Assembly (NCBI GenBank): GCA_028694565.1
Contig: JAQVKR010000054.1
Location: 1-10,496, forward strand
Direction: 5' to 3'
Origin: Gammaproteobacteria bacterium
Lineage (GTDB): Bacteria; Pseudomonadota; Gammaproteobacteria; DSM-26407
Length of the DNA stretch: 10,496 nucleotides
The notes under the pieces are model-generated. The model saw only the letters and a program-made list of their open reading frames with translations. It was not told where the DNA came from and did not search any database. Both the position numbers and the translations under genes were made by a program. Positions 1 through 5,688 of this stretch are shown here, piece by piece. The first letter of the stretch is position 1, and every line of letters starts with the position of its first letter.

Positions 1-770
1 GTGAAGGCGGGATCGCCCGCCACCAGCCGCTGGGTGAGGACATTGTCGGCCACCTCCGGGAGCAGTGGCACGTCCTGGGCCGCGAAGGGCACCCCGAGGC
101 CGTCGAACAGGCGCCGGTAGAGGGCCATGTGGGTGACCGAGTCGAGCACTCCGCGCAGGTCGGCGAAGTCCTCGGGGTGGGCGCTGCTCACCCCGTACTC
201 GTCGGCCAGCAGCTGGGCCAGCACCGTCTGCACCAGCTCCGAGATCCGCTCGTTGAGCACGCCGTAGGGCAGCGGCATGAGGCCGTGGAACCGCCCCAGC
301 GCCAGGGCCACGCACTGGCGGGTGTTCTTCACCTGGTTGAAGTAGTGCAGGGCGAAGCGCAGGAACTCGTCGCGGCTGAACGCCCCCTCGGCGAAGCGCA
401 GGAAGAAGGGGTGGCGCCAGACCGGGTGCTCCATGACGTGGGCGTGCAGCTCCCGGAACAGCTCATGGAGCCGCGCGCCGTCGAACAGCAACGCCCGGGG
501 AAAGGCACTGCCCGGATCGGCCGCGGCCACGGATCGCAGCCCCTCGAGCAGGCCGCGCAGGGGGTTGCCCGGCGCATCGAGCTGGCCGATGATGCGGGCG
601 AAGTCGGCCGCCTGGCCGGTCTTGAACCGCTCCAGCAGCGCCAGGGGCTCCAGCTCGGGCAGGTCGGGGAAGGGATGCACGCCGGGCAGCAGGCGCAGGG
701 CGCCGTCGGGCTGCTGTTCCAGCAGGTCGGTGAGCCGGTGGGGAAGAGAGCGGTTCGCGGGCTGGGTCAT
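1..770 (-). CDS. Iron-containing redox enzyme family protein (heme-oxygenase-like fold), C-terminus cut off by window edge
   Basis: The reading frame opens at ATG (770-768, minus strand) and stays open to base 1, giving 256 residues without a stop; the C-terminus lies outside the window. After a roughly 110-residue N-terminal extension, the stretch from residue 116 (HPVWRHPFFLRFAEGAFSRD, then FLRFALHYFNQVKNTR) resembles the TENA/PqqC/CADD heme-oxygenase-like fold. Residues 190-201 (DEYGVSSAHPED) give an E191-x6-H198 pair, spaced like the metal-binding E/H pair of CADD-type di-iron oxidases. The remaining ligands would lie beyond the edge. Such enzymes carry out O2-dependent oxidations such as C-C cleavage, N-oxygenation and self-sacrificing pABA synthesis; the substrate here cannot be told. 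No clear Shine-Dalgarno precedes the ATG, so the start is less certain than the frame. It is divergent from a dehydrogenase gene with 128 bp between them. The family call is good; metal use is inferred. Confidence 0.8.
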   Translation of the reverse strand, partial: MTQPANRSLPHRLTDLLEQQPDGALRLLPGVHPFPDLPELEPLALLERFKTGQAADFARIIGQLDAPGNPLRGLLEGLRSVAAADPGSAFPRALLFDGARLHELFRELHAHVMEHPVWRHPFFLRFAEGAFSRDEFLRFALHYFNQVKNTRQCVALALGRFHGLMPLPYGVLNERISELVQTVLAQLLADEYGVSSAHPEDFADLRGVLDSVTHMALYRRLFDGLGVPFAAQDVPLLPEVADNVLTQRLVAGDPAF

Positions 771-898
771 GCTAGTCTTGTGGGCTGGCCCTGGAAGCAA
801 TTCAGCAAATCCTTATGTTACTGTCGGCAGCCGGCGAACAAAACGCCACCGATTGCGCGGCCATTCCCCGCCCGCGCCCCGGGAACCAGGAGGACGAG
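771..898. promoter_or_regulatory. Divergent intergenic region, probable promoters for both flanking genes
   Basis: This 128-bp gap separates two genes read away from each other, so promoters for both should lie here. It holds an island clearly richer in A/T than its surroundings (about 792-820). A possible plus-strand -10 is TATGTT at 814-819, with a poor -35 (TGGAAG, 792-797, 3 of 6 matches, 16-nt spacer). I found no convincing minus-strand promoter. The segment ends with a strong ribosome binding site, AGGAGG at 888-893, for the dehydrogenase. Confidence 0.35.
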
Positions 899-1771
899 AT
901 GAACATCGCGCTGCTGGGCACCGGCCTCATGGGCCAGCCGCTGGGCGCCCGCCTGCTGGCCGCCGGTCACAGCCTGTGGGCCTGGAACCGCACTCCCGGC
1001 CGCGCCGCCGGGCTGGTGGAGCTCGGGGCTGGCCTGGCCCGGGACCCGGTGGAGGCCCTGCGCCACGCCGAGGCGGTGGTGCTGATGCTGACCGACGCGG
1101 CGGCCATCGGGACCAGCCTGCTCACCGCCGCCGCCCGGACGGAGCTGCGGGACCGGCTGGTGGTGCAGATGGGCACCATCGCCCCCGCCGAGAGCCGCGC
1201 CATCGGGGCGGCGGTGGAGGAGGCCGGCGGCACCTACCTGGAGGCGCCGGTGCTGGGCAGCATTCCCGAGGCCCGCGACGGCACGCTCCTGGTCATGGCC
1301 GGCGGCACGCCCGCGGCGCTGGAGCGCGCCGCCCCGCTGCTGCGCTGCTTCGGCGGCGACCCGATCCACGTGGGCCCGGTGGGCCGGGCCGCGGCGCTGA
1401 AGCTGGCCCTGAACCAGCTCATCGGCGCGCTCACCTCCGGCTTCGCCCTGAGCCTGGGGCTGGTGCAGCGCGAAGGGGTCCCGGTGGAGACCTTCATGAC
1501 GGTGCTGCGCCGGAGCGCGCTCTACGCCCCCACCTTCGACAAGAAGCTGGAGCGGATGCTCGGCGACGACTACGCCAACCCAAACTTCCCGGTGAAGCAC
1601 CTGCTCAAGGACCTGCGCCTGTTCGCCGCGGCGGCCCGGGAACAGGGCCTCGACCCGGCCCTGGCGGAGCTGGTGGGCGGGGTGCTGGAGCGGGCGCAGG
1701 CGCAGGGGCTGGGGGATCAGGACTACTCGGCGCTGTTCTACGCCCTGCGCGGCCCGCGGCCGGTAACCTGA
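899..1771 (+). CDS. NAD(P)-dependent beta-hydroxyacid dehydrogenase (3-hydroxyisobutyrate dehydrogenase / glyoxylate reductase GLYR family)
   Basis: A 290-residue cytosolic oxidoreductase, the usual length for the family, that would interconvert a small beta-hydroxyacid (or aldehyde) and its oxo form using NAD(P). The N-terminal Rossmann motif is GTGLMG (residues 7-12). NRT at 30-32 follows beta-2, where cofactor preference is set, and arginine there hints at NADPH. QMGTIAPAES (90-99) is the substrate loop. EAPVLGSIPEARDGTL (115-130) is the family's second signature and is closer to the GLYR/succinic-semialdehyde-reductase type (APVLGS) than to the HIBADH type (APVSGG). The catalytic lysine is K168 (LKLALNQ, with N172), and the second conserved lysine is in KHLLKDL (233-239). 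The start is fixed by AGGAGG 5 nt upstream; the frame continues upstream to an ATG at 815, but that extension lacks family character. The exact substrate is not decidable. A small GC-rich hairpin (1773-1785) follows the stop. Confidence 0.9.
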   Translation: MNIALLGTGLMGQPLGARLLAAGHSLWAWNRTPGRAAGLVELGAGLARDPVEALRHAEAVVLMLTDAAAIGTSLLTAAARTELRDRLVVQMGTIAPAESRAIGAAVEEAGGTYLEAPVLGSIPEARDGTLLVMAGGTPAALERAAPLLRCFGGDPIHVGPVGRAAALKLALNQLIGALTSGFALSLGLVQREGVPVETFMTVLRRSALYAPTFDKKLERMLGDDYANPNFPVKHLLKDLRLFAAAAREQGLDPALAELVGGVLERAQAQGLGDQDYSALFYALRGPRPVT

Positions 1772-1852
1772 GCCGGCGGCGCCGGTCTCAACCTCACCGC
1801 CGGGGAGTCGGCACGGAGCCGCCCGGACATTCACTCTACGCCACGGAAATCC

Positions 1853-2341
1853 ATGGAACGCCTCATCGAAAACACGCTTTACGCCAGCCGCTGGCTGCTG
1901 GCCCCCATCTACCTGGGGCTGAGCCTGGCGCTGCTGGCGCTCGGCATCAAGTTCTTCCAGGAGCTCGCCCACCTCCTGCCCCACGTCTTCGACACCCCGG
2001 AGACGGACCTGGTGCTCACCGTGCTGGCGCTCATCGACATGACCCTGGTGGGCAGCCTGCTGGTGATGGTGATGTTCAGCGGCTACGAGAATTTCGTCTC
2101 GCGCCTGGATCTCGAGGAGAGCAGCCACAAGCTGGAGTGGCTGGGCAAGCTCGACGCCGGCAGCCTGAAGCTGAAGGTGGCCGCCTCCATCGTGGCCATC
2201 TCCTCCATCCACCTGCTGCGCGCCTTCATGAACGCCCAGCACATTCCCAACGACAAGCTGCTCTGGTATGTCATCATCCACCTCACCTTCGTGGCCTCGG
2301 CGGTGTTCATGGGCCTGCTGGACAGGATGACGAAGCATTGA
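1853..2341 (+). CDS. yqhA: UPF0114 / YqhA-family inner membrane protein
   Basis: A 162-residue protein, about the length of E. coli YqhA (UPF0114, also TIGR00645). Hydrophobic segments lie at about 12-32, 53-75, 108-124 and 136-156. The conserved loop [11 protein letters not shown] (76-86) and the stretch [20 protein letters not shown] (103-122) are family hallmarks. The molecular function of the family is not established, so only membrane location is claimed. The ribosome binding site is weak (CGGAA, 1844-1848). The upstream gap of 81 bp suggests either its own weak promoter or read-through from the dehydrogenase. The stop codon (2339-2341) runs almost directly into a G-rich heptamer array, so the mRNA 3' end must pass through that repeat. 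Confidence 0.92.
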   Translation: MERLIENTLYASRWLLAPIYLGLSLALLALGIKFFQELAHLLPHVFDTPETDLVLTVLALIDMTLVGSLLVMVMFSGYENFVSRLDLEESSHKLEWLGKLDAGSLKLKVAASIVAISSIHLLRAFMNAQHIPNDKLLWYVIIHLTFVASAVFMGLLDRMTKH

Positions 2342-2342
2342 G

Positions 2343-2405
2343 CGATGGGTGATGCGTGATGGGTGATGGGTGATGGGTGATGGGTGATGGGTGATGGGTG
2401 ATGGG
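2343..2405 (+). repeat. Tandem heptamer array (TGATGGG)n, canonical G-quadruplex pattern
   Basis: Seven perfect copies of TGATGGG lie at 2357-2405, preceded by two degenerate copies (CGATGGG 2343-2349, TGATGCG 2350-2356). This gives seven consecutive GGG tracts separated by exactly 4-nt TGAT loops (2361-2405), plus one more GGG at 2347-2349. That satisfies the standard G3N1-7 quadruplex pattern with spare tracts. The array starts 1 nt after the yqhA stop codon and is on the sense strand of its mRNA. The unit is not a multiple of three, but no gene is read across it. Confidence 0.92.
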
Positions 2406-2441
2406 TATGATGATGTCTTTTCTCATCACGCATCACTCATC
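2344..2441. repeat. Imperfect inverted repeat spanning the heptamer array
   Basis: Bases 2344-2363 match the reverse complement of 2422-2441 at 18 of 20 positions. The arms enclose the remaining heptamers and a short TATGATGATGTC spacer region. In single strands the arms could form a long stem, competing with quadruplex folding of the array. There is no T-run after the right arm, so it is not a classical intrinsic terminator in the plus direction. Confidence 0.7.
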
Positions 2442-2444
2442 ACC

Positions 2445-2476
2445 GTGAATGCGTGAAGGCGTGAATGCGTGAATGC
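2445..2476 (+). repeat. Four tandem octamers GTGAATGC / GTGAAGGC
   Basis: Four head-to-tail 8-bp units: GTGAATGC (2445-2452), GTGAAGGC (2453-2460), GTGAATGC (2461-2468) and GTGAATGC (2469-2476). This is a different unit and length from the heptamer array just upstream, so two independent simple-repeat blocks share one intergenic gap. Function unknown. Confidence 0.85.
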
Positions 2477-2480
2477 GTAG

Positions 2481-2498
2481 GGCCGGATTCATCCGGCC
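2481..2498. repeat. Palindrome GGCCGGAT-TC-ATCCGGCC
   Basis: A perfect 8-bp inverted repeat (2481-2488 and 2491-2498) with a 2-nt centre, 50 bp upstream of the chelatase gene. It could be a protein binding site, a REP-like dispersed element or a weak hairpin once the inner pairs open. The flanks (GTAG before, GGGCAGGGCG after) look like dispersed intergenic elements of other proteobacterial genomes, but this is recollection and untested here. Confidence 0.5.
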
Positions 2499-2548
2499 GG
2501 GCAGGGCGCAACGCTCATCACCATGCGTGCGACGACAGGAGAGAGCCC

Positions 2549-2914
2549 ATGAAGACCAGCCTGCTGCTGGTGGCGCACGGCAGCCGCCGCGCCGCCTCCA
2601 ACGACGAGGTGCGCCGCCTCACCGAGGCCCTGGCCGAGCGGGCCGGCGATCGCTACCACGGGGTCAGCTGCGCCTTCCTGGAGCTCGCCGAGCCCTCCAT
2701 CCCGGACGGCGTGCGCGCCTGCCTCGACGCCGGCGCCGGGGAGGTGGTGGTCCTGCCCTTCTTCCTCTCCGCCGGCCGCCACGTGGCCGAGGACATCCCC
2801 GGCGAGGTGGAGAAGGTGCGCGCCGAGCGGCCCGATGCCCGCATCCGCATCGCCCCCTACCTGGGCGCCGCCGCGGAGATCCCCGCCCTGCTGCTGGGGC
2901 TGGCCGCGCGGTAG
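2549..2914 (+). CDS. cbiX: Sirohydrochlorin chelatase, short CbiX/SirB-type
   Basis: A 121-residue single-domain class II chelatase of the CbiX/SirB family, which inserts Co2+ or Fe2+ into sirohydrochlorin on the way to cobalamin, siroheme or related tetrapyrroles in the cytosol. Visible motifs are LLLVAHGSRR with metal-binding H10, the FLELAEPSI segment (43-51) and VVLPFFLSAGRHVAEDIP (67-84) with H78, the second active-site histidine. The length fits the short CbiX form, which works as a homodimer, rather than the roughly 250-residue two-domain form. The start is set by AGGAGAG (2537-2543), 5 nt before ATG; the frame extends upstream to 2465, but only through the repeat-rich intergenic region. 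No other tetrapyrrole gene is in the window, so the metal (Fe, Co or Ni) cannot be decided. Confidence 0.9.
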   Translation: MKTSLLLVAHGSRRAASNDEVRRLTEALAERAGDRYHGVSCAFLELAEPSIPDGVRACLDAGAGEVVVLPFFLSAGRHVAEDIPGEVEKVRAERPDARIRIAPYLGAAAEIPALLLGLAAR

Positions 2915-2940
2915 CCGCCACGCCCGCCGCCCCGGCCGGC

Positions 2941-2949
2941 TGATATACT
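2941..2949 (+). promoter_or_regulatory. Extended -10 promoter candidate for the NYN/MCE operon
   Basis: TGATATACT matches an extended -10 (TG-n-TATACT, 5 of 6 to TATAAT). There is no recognisable -35 in the GC-rich upstream sequence, as is common for extended -10 promoters. Predicted transcription would start near 2956, leaving a leader of about 37 nt before the ATG at 2993. It is the only T/A-rich hexamer in this 78-bp gap. Confidence 0.5.
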
Positions 2950-2992
2950 GCAGGGAACCGGGCCGTTCCGTGCCCGCTTTCCGGGAGCGTCC

Positions 2993-3769
2993 ATGTCCTC
3001 CGAAGAACCTCTCATCGCCGTTTTCGTCGACTACGAGAACCTCGCCATCGGCGTGCGCGACATGAACAGCGGCGAGTTCCAGATCGAGCTGGTGCTCAAG
3101 CGCCTGCTGGAGAAGGGCCGCATCGTCTTCAAGCGCGCCTACTGCGACTGGAGCCACTACCGCTCGGCGGTACGGGAATTCCACCTGCAGGGCATCGAGC
3201 TCATCGACATCCCCCAGAGCAAGGTGAGCGGCAAGAACAGCGCCGACATCCGCATGGTGGTGGACGCCATCGATCTCTGCTACGCCAAGCAGCACATCGA
3301 CATGTTCGCCCTGCTCTCCGGCGACAGCGACTTCTCCCCCCTGGTCTCCAAGCTCAAGGAGAACGACAAGCGGGTGCTCGGCTGCGGCGTGAAGAGCTCC
3401 ACCTCGGATCTGCTCATCAGCAACTGCGACGAGTTCATCTACTACGACGACCTGATCCGCGAGACCCAGAAGCCGAAACCGAGCCAGCGCCGCAAGCGCG
3501 GCTCCAAGGCGCCTCCCGCCGACGCCAAGCAGCAGGAGTCCCTGGATCGGCTGATGGAGATCATCCACTCCCTCGAGCGCGACTACGATCCCCTGTGGGG
3601 CTCGCTGGTGAAGCAGACCATCCGCCGCGTCTACCCCGGCTTCAACGAGTCCTACTACGGCTACCGCAGCTTCGCCGAGCTGCTGAAGGCGGCCCAGGCC
3701 GAGGGGCTCATCGAGCTGGAGTACGACGAGCAGCGCGGCAACTACGAGGTCCGCACCAAGGGGGACTGA
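2993..3769 (+). CDS. NYN domain (LabA/DUF88-type) protein with C-terminal OST-HTH/LOTUS domain
   Basis: A 258-residue protein with two recognisable domains. Residues 7-155 form a NYN domain, a PIN-like nuclease fold. The acidic metal-binding set is visible: D13 in VDYEN (with N16), D85 in KNSADIRMVVDA (with D91) and D111/D113 in LSGDSDF. A basic linker (159-173, KQKPKPSQRRKRG region) leads to a C-terminal winged-helix domain of OST-HTH/LOTUS type (about 183-256; motif IRRVYPGFNESYYGYRSFAELL). NYN proteins are predicted or shown RNases, and LOTUS domains bind RNA, so an RNA-processing role in the cytosol is inferred; the substrate is unknown. GGGAG (2983-2987) sits 5 nt before the ATG. The gene ends 6 nt before the STAS-MlaE start, implying cotranscription with the lipid-transport genes. 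All active-site acids look intact. Confidence 0.9.
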   Translation: MSSEEPLIAVFVDYENLAIGVRDMNSGEFQIELVLKRLLEKGRIVFKRAYCDWSHYRSAVREFHLQGIELIDIPQSKVSGKNSADIRMVVDAIDLCYAKQHIDMFALLSGDSDFSPLVSKLKENDKRVLGCGVKSSTSDLLISNCDEFIYYDDLIRETQKPKPSQRRKRGSKAPPADAKQQESLDRLMEIIHSLERDYDPLWGSLVKQTIRRVYPGFNESYYGYRSFAELLKAAQAEGLIELEYDEQRGNYEVRTKGD

Positions 3770-3775
3770 GCGCCC

Positions 3776-4906
3776 GTGAACAGCGCCCTCCCGCCGCCCG
3801 GCGACATCGAGAGCGGTCCCGACGCGGGAACCTTCCGGCTCACCGGCGCCTGGACCACCGCCCACCTGGAGCGGCTGCGGCTGCGGCTGGAGCGCAGCCC
3901 GTGGCCGGCCGCCGGCGCGGTCCGGCTGCAGGCCGGGGCGCTGGAAGCCCTGGACACGGGCGGAGCCTGGCTGCTGCAGGGCCTGCTGGGAGAGCTGCGG
4001 GGCCGCGGCCTGCAGCCCCGGCTCGACGGGCTGCGCGGGGAGTTCACCGCGCTGCTGGAGCTGGTGCGGGAGCGGCTCGGCGAATCGGTCCCCGCCGCCC
4101 CGCCGCCCCGCGAGGGGACATTGGCCTGGCTCGGGCGCGAGGCCTGGCGCCGGGCCGAAGAGGGCCTGGCCCTGCTCGCCTTCTTCGGCGAGACGGTGGT
4201 GGCGCTGGGGCGCAACCTCCTCCACCCGGGCCGCATCCGCCGCCACGCCCTGCTGGAGAGCCTGCAGAGCGCTGGGGTCAACGCCCTGCCCATCCTCGCG
4301 CTGCTCTCCTTCCTCATCGGCGTGGTCATCGCCTACCAGGGCGGGGTGCAGCTGAAGACCTACGGGGCCAACATCTTCATCGTGGAGCTGGTCACCATCA
4401 CCATGCTGCGCGAGCTGGCCCCGCTGATGGCGGCCATCATCGTGGCCGGGCGCACCGGCTCGGCCTTCACCGCGCAGATCGGCACCATGCAGGTGACCGA
4501 GGAGATCGACGCCCTGCGCACCATCGGCATCGCCCCCATGGACCTGCTGGTGCTGCCCAAGCTGTTCGGGCTGGTGCTGGCACTGCCCCTGCTCACGGTC
4601 TTCGCCGACGCCTTCGGCGTCCTCGGCGGCATGACCATGGCCACCCTGATGCTGGACGTGAGCTTCGGCGACTTCCTCGACCGCGTCCCCCAGGCGGTGT
4701 CGGCCACCTCGTTCCTGATCGGCGTGGGCAAGGCGCCCGTGTTCGCCGCCATCATCGCCCTGGTGGGCTGCTACCAGGGGTTCCGGGTCAGCGGCGGGGC
4801 CGACAGCGTGGGCCGCCAGACCACCAAGAGCGTGGTGCAGTCCATCTTCCTGGTGATCATCGCCGATGCCGTCTTCTCCATCCTCTACAGCTGGCTGGGG
4901 ATCTGA
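3776..4906 (+). CDS. MlaE-family ABC permease with N-terminal STAS domain
   Basis: A 376-residue inner-membrane permease of an MCE phospholipid transporter. Residues about 17-105 form a STAS domain like MlaB, with LDTGGAWLL (59-67); T61 sits where STAS proteins carry their regulatory Ser/Thr. This domain should contact the ATPase, replacing a separate MlaB. The MlaE core (about 125-376) has the amphipathic entry helix, membrane segments at about 168-188, 204-225, 258-290, 310-332 and 352-375, and the family signature QVTEEIDALRTIGIAPMDLLVLPK (239-262). The start is GTG at 3776, supported by AAGGGGGA (3759-3765) with 10-nt spacing inside the end of the NYN gene; no upstream ATG fits. The gene stops 2 nt before the ATPase gene. 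The family call is secure. Transport direction and lipid are not decidable from sequence. Confidence 0.92.
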   Translation: MNSALPPPGDIESGPDAGTFRLTGAWTTAHLERLRLRLERSPWPAAGAVRLQAGALEALDTGGAWLLQGLLGELRGRGLQPRLDGLRGEFTALLELVRERLGESVPAAPPPREGTLAWLGREAWRRAEEGLALLAFFGETVVALGRNLLHPGRIRRHALLESLQSAGVNALPILALLSFLIGVVIAYQGGVQLKTYGANIFIVELVTITMLRELAPLMAAIIVAGRTGSAFTAQIGTMQVTEEIDALRTIGIAPMDLLVLPKLFGLVLALPLLTVFADAFGVLGGMTMATLMLDVSFGDFLDRVPQAVSATSFLIGVGKAPVFAAIIALVGCYQGFRVSGGADSVGRQTTKSVVQSIFLVIIADAVFSILYSWLGI

Positions 4907-4908
4907 GC

Positions 4909-5688
4909 ATGGCCGCGGACACCGTCATCGAGGTCGAGGGGCTGCGCACCTGCTTCGGCGAGACCTGCATCCACGACGGGGTGAATCTGTCGGTGCGGCG
5001 CGGGGAGGTGCTGGGAATCGTGGGCGGCAGCGGTACCGGCAAGTCGGTCCTGCTGCGGGAGATCATCATGCTGCACGAACCCACCGCCGGCACCATCCGC
5101 CTGTTCGGGGAGGAGACCGGTGACCTCGACGAGGCCGCCGCCGATCGCCTGCGCCGGCGCATGGGAGTGATGTTCCAGCATGGAGCCCTGTTCAGCTCGC
5201 TCACGGTGCTGGAGAACGTGATGGTCCCGCTCCGGGAGCAGCTGCGGCTGCCCCCGGCGCTGATGGAATCGGTGGCCGCGCTCAAGATCGCCCTCGCCGG
5301 ACTCCCCGCCGACGCCGGCCCGAAGTTTCCCCGCCAGCTCTCCGGCGGCATGCTCAAGCGCGCCGCGGTGGCGCGGGCGCTGGCGCTGGATCCGGAGCTG
5401 CTGTTCCTCGACGAACCCAGCGCCGGGCTGGACCCGGTCTCCGCCAACGCCCTGGACGAGCTCATCCTGCAGCTGCGCGACTCCCTGGGGCTGACGGTGG
5501 TGATGGTGACCCACGATCTCGACTCCCTGTGGCGGGTCTCCGACCGGGTCGCCTTCCTGGGGGAGAAAAAGGTCATCGGACTGGGTAGCATGGAGACACT
5601 GAGCCGCTCGGAGCATCCGCTGATCAGCACCTACTTCCAGGGACCGCGGGGCCGGGCAGCCAAGGAGCACGCATGGGCGGGAAGGTAA
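4909..5688 (+). CDS. MlaF-type ABC transporter ATPase
   Basis: A 259-residue nucleotide-binding subunit that powers the MCE lipid transporter from the cytosolic face. All motifs are present: Walker A GGSGTGKS (39-46), Q-loop Q90 in MFQHGALFSSLTVLENV (typical of MlaF/Ttg2A), signature LSGGM (144-148), Walker B LLFLDEP with catalytic E169, D-loop SAGLD (171-175) and switch histidine H202. The ATG lies 2 nt after the permease stop (TGA 4904-4906). The frame is open upstream through the permease gene, but that is a shadow frame; the conserved sequence begins just after this ATG. The C-terminus overlaps the start of the MCE gene by 16 nt, which favours translational coupling. Confidence 0.94.
   Translation: MAADTVIEVEGLRTCFGETCIHDGVNLSVRRGEVLGIVGGSGTGKSVLLREIIMLHEPTAGTIRLFGEETGDLDEAAADRLRRRMGVMFQHGALFSSLTVLENVMVPLREQLRLPPALMESVAALKIALAGLPADAGPKFPRQLSGGMLKRAAVARALALDPELLFLDEPSAGLDPVSANALDELILQLRDSLGLTVVMVTHDLDSLWRVSDRVAFLGEKKVIGLGSMETLSRSEHPLISTYFQGPRGRAAKEHAWAGR

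Noticed and set aside
815..898. Upstream ATG adding 28 residues to the dehydrogenase
   Set aside because: The extension precedes the Rossmann-fold beta strand with no family similarity, and the strong AGGAGG is placed for the ATG at 899.
818..2338. A 506-residue minus-strand open frame opposite the dehydrogenase and yqhA
   Set aside because: Its composition (His/Gln/Gly/Val-rich) is that of an antisense shadow of well-supported plus-strand genes; no domain pattern is visible.
433..2352. A 639-residue plus-strand open frame crossing the redox enzyme, dehydrogenase and yqhA genes
   Set aside because: The translation is low-complexity Gly/Arg/Pro/Ala sequence typical of an off-frame reading in GC-rich DNA, and it conflicts with three genes that have clear family motifs.
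2343..2476. Possible small CRISPR array
   Set aside because: The 7- and 8-bp units are directly contiguous with no unique spacers, so this is simple tandem repetition.
2489..4246. A 585-residue minus-strand open frame opposite cbiX, the NYN-LOTUS gene and part of the permease gene
   Set aside because: Antisense shadow with no motifs; the plus-strand genes have intact catalytic residues and ribosome binding sites.
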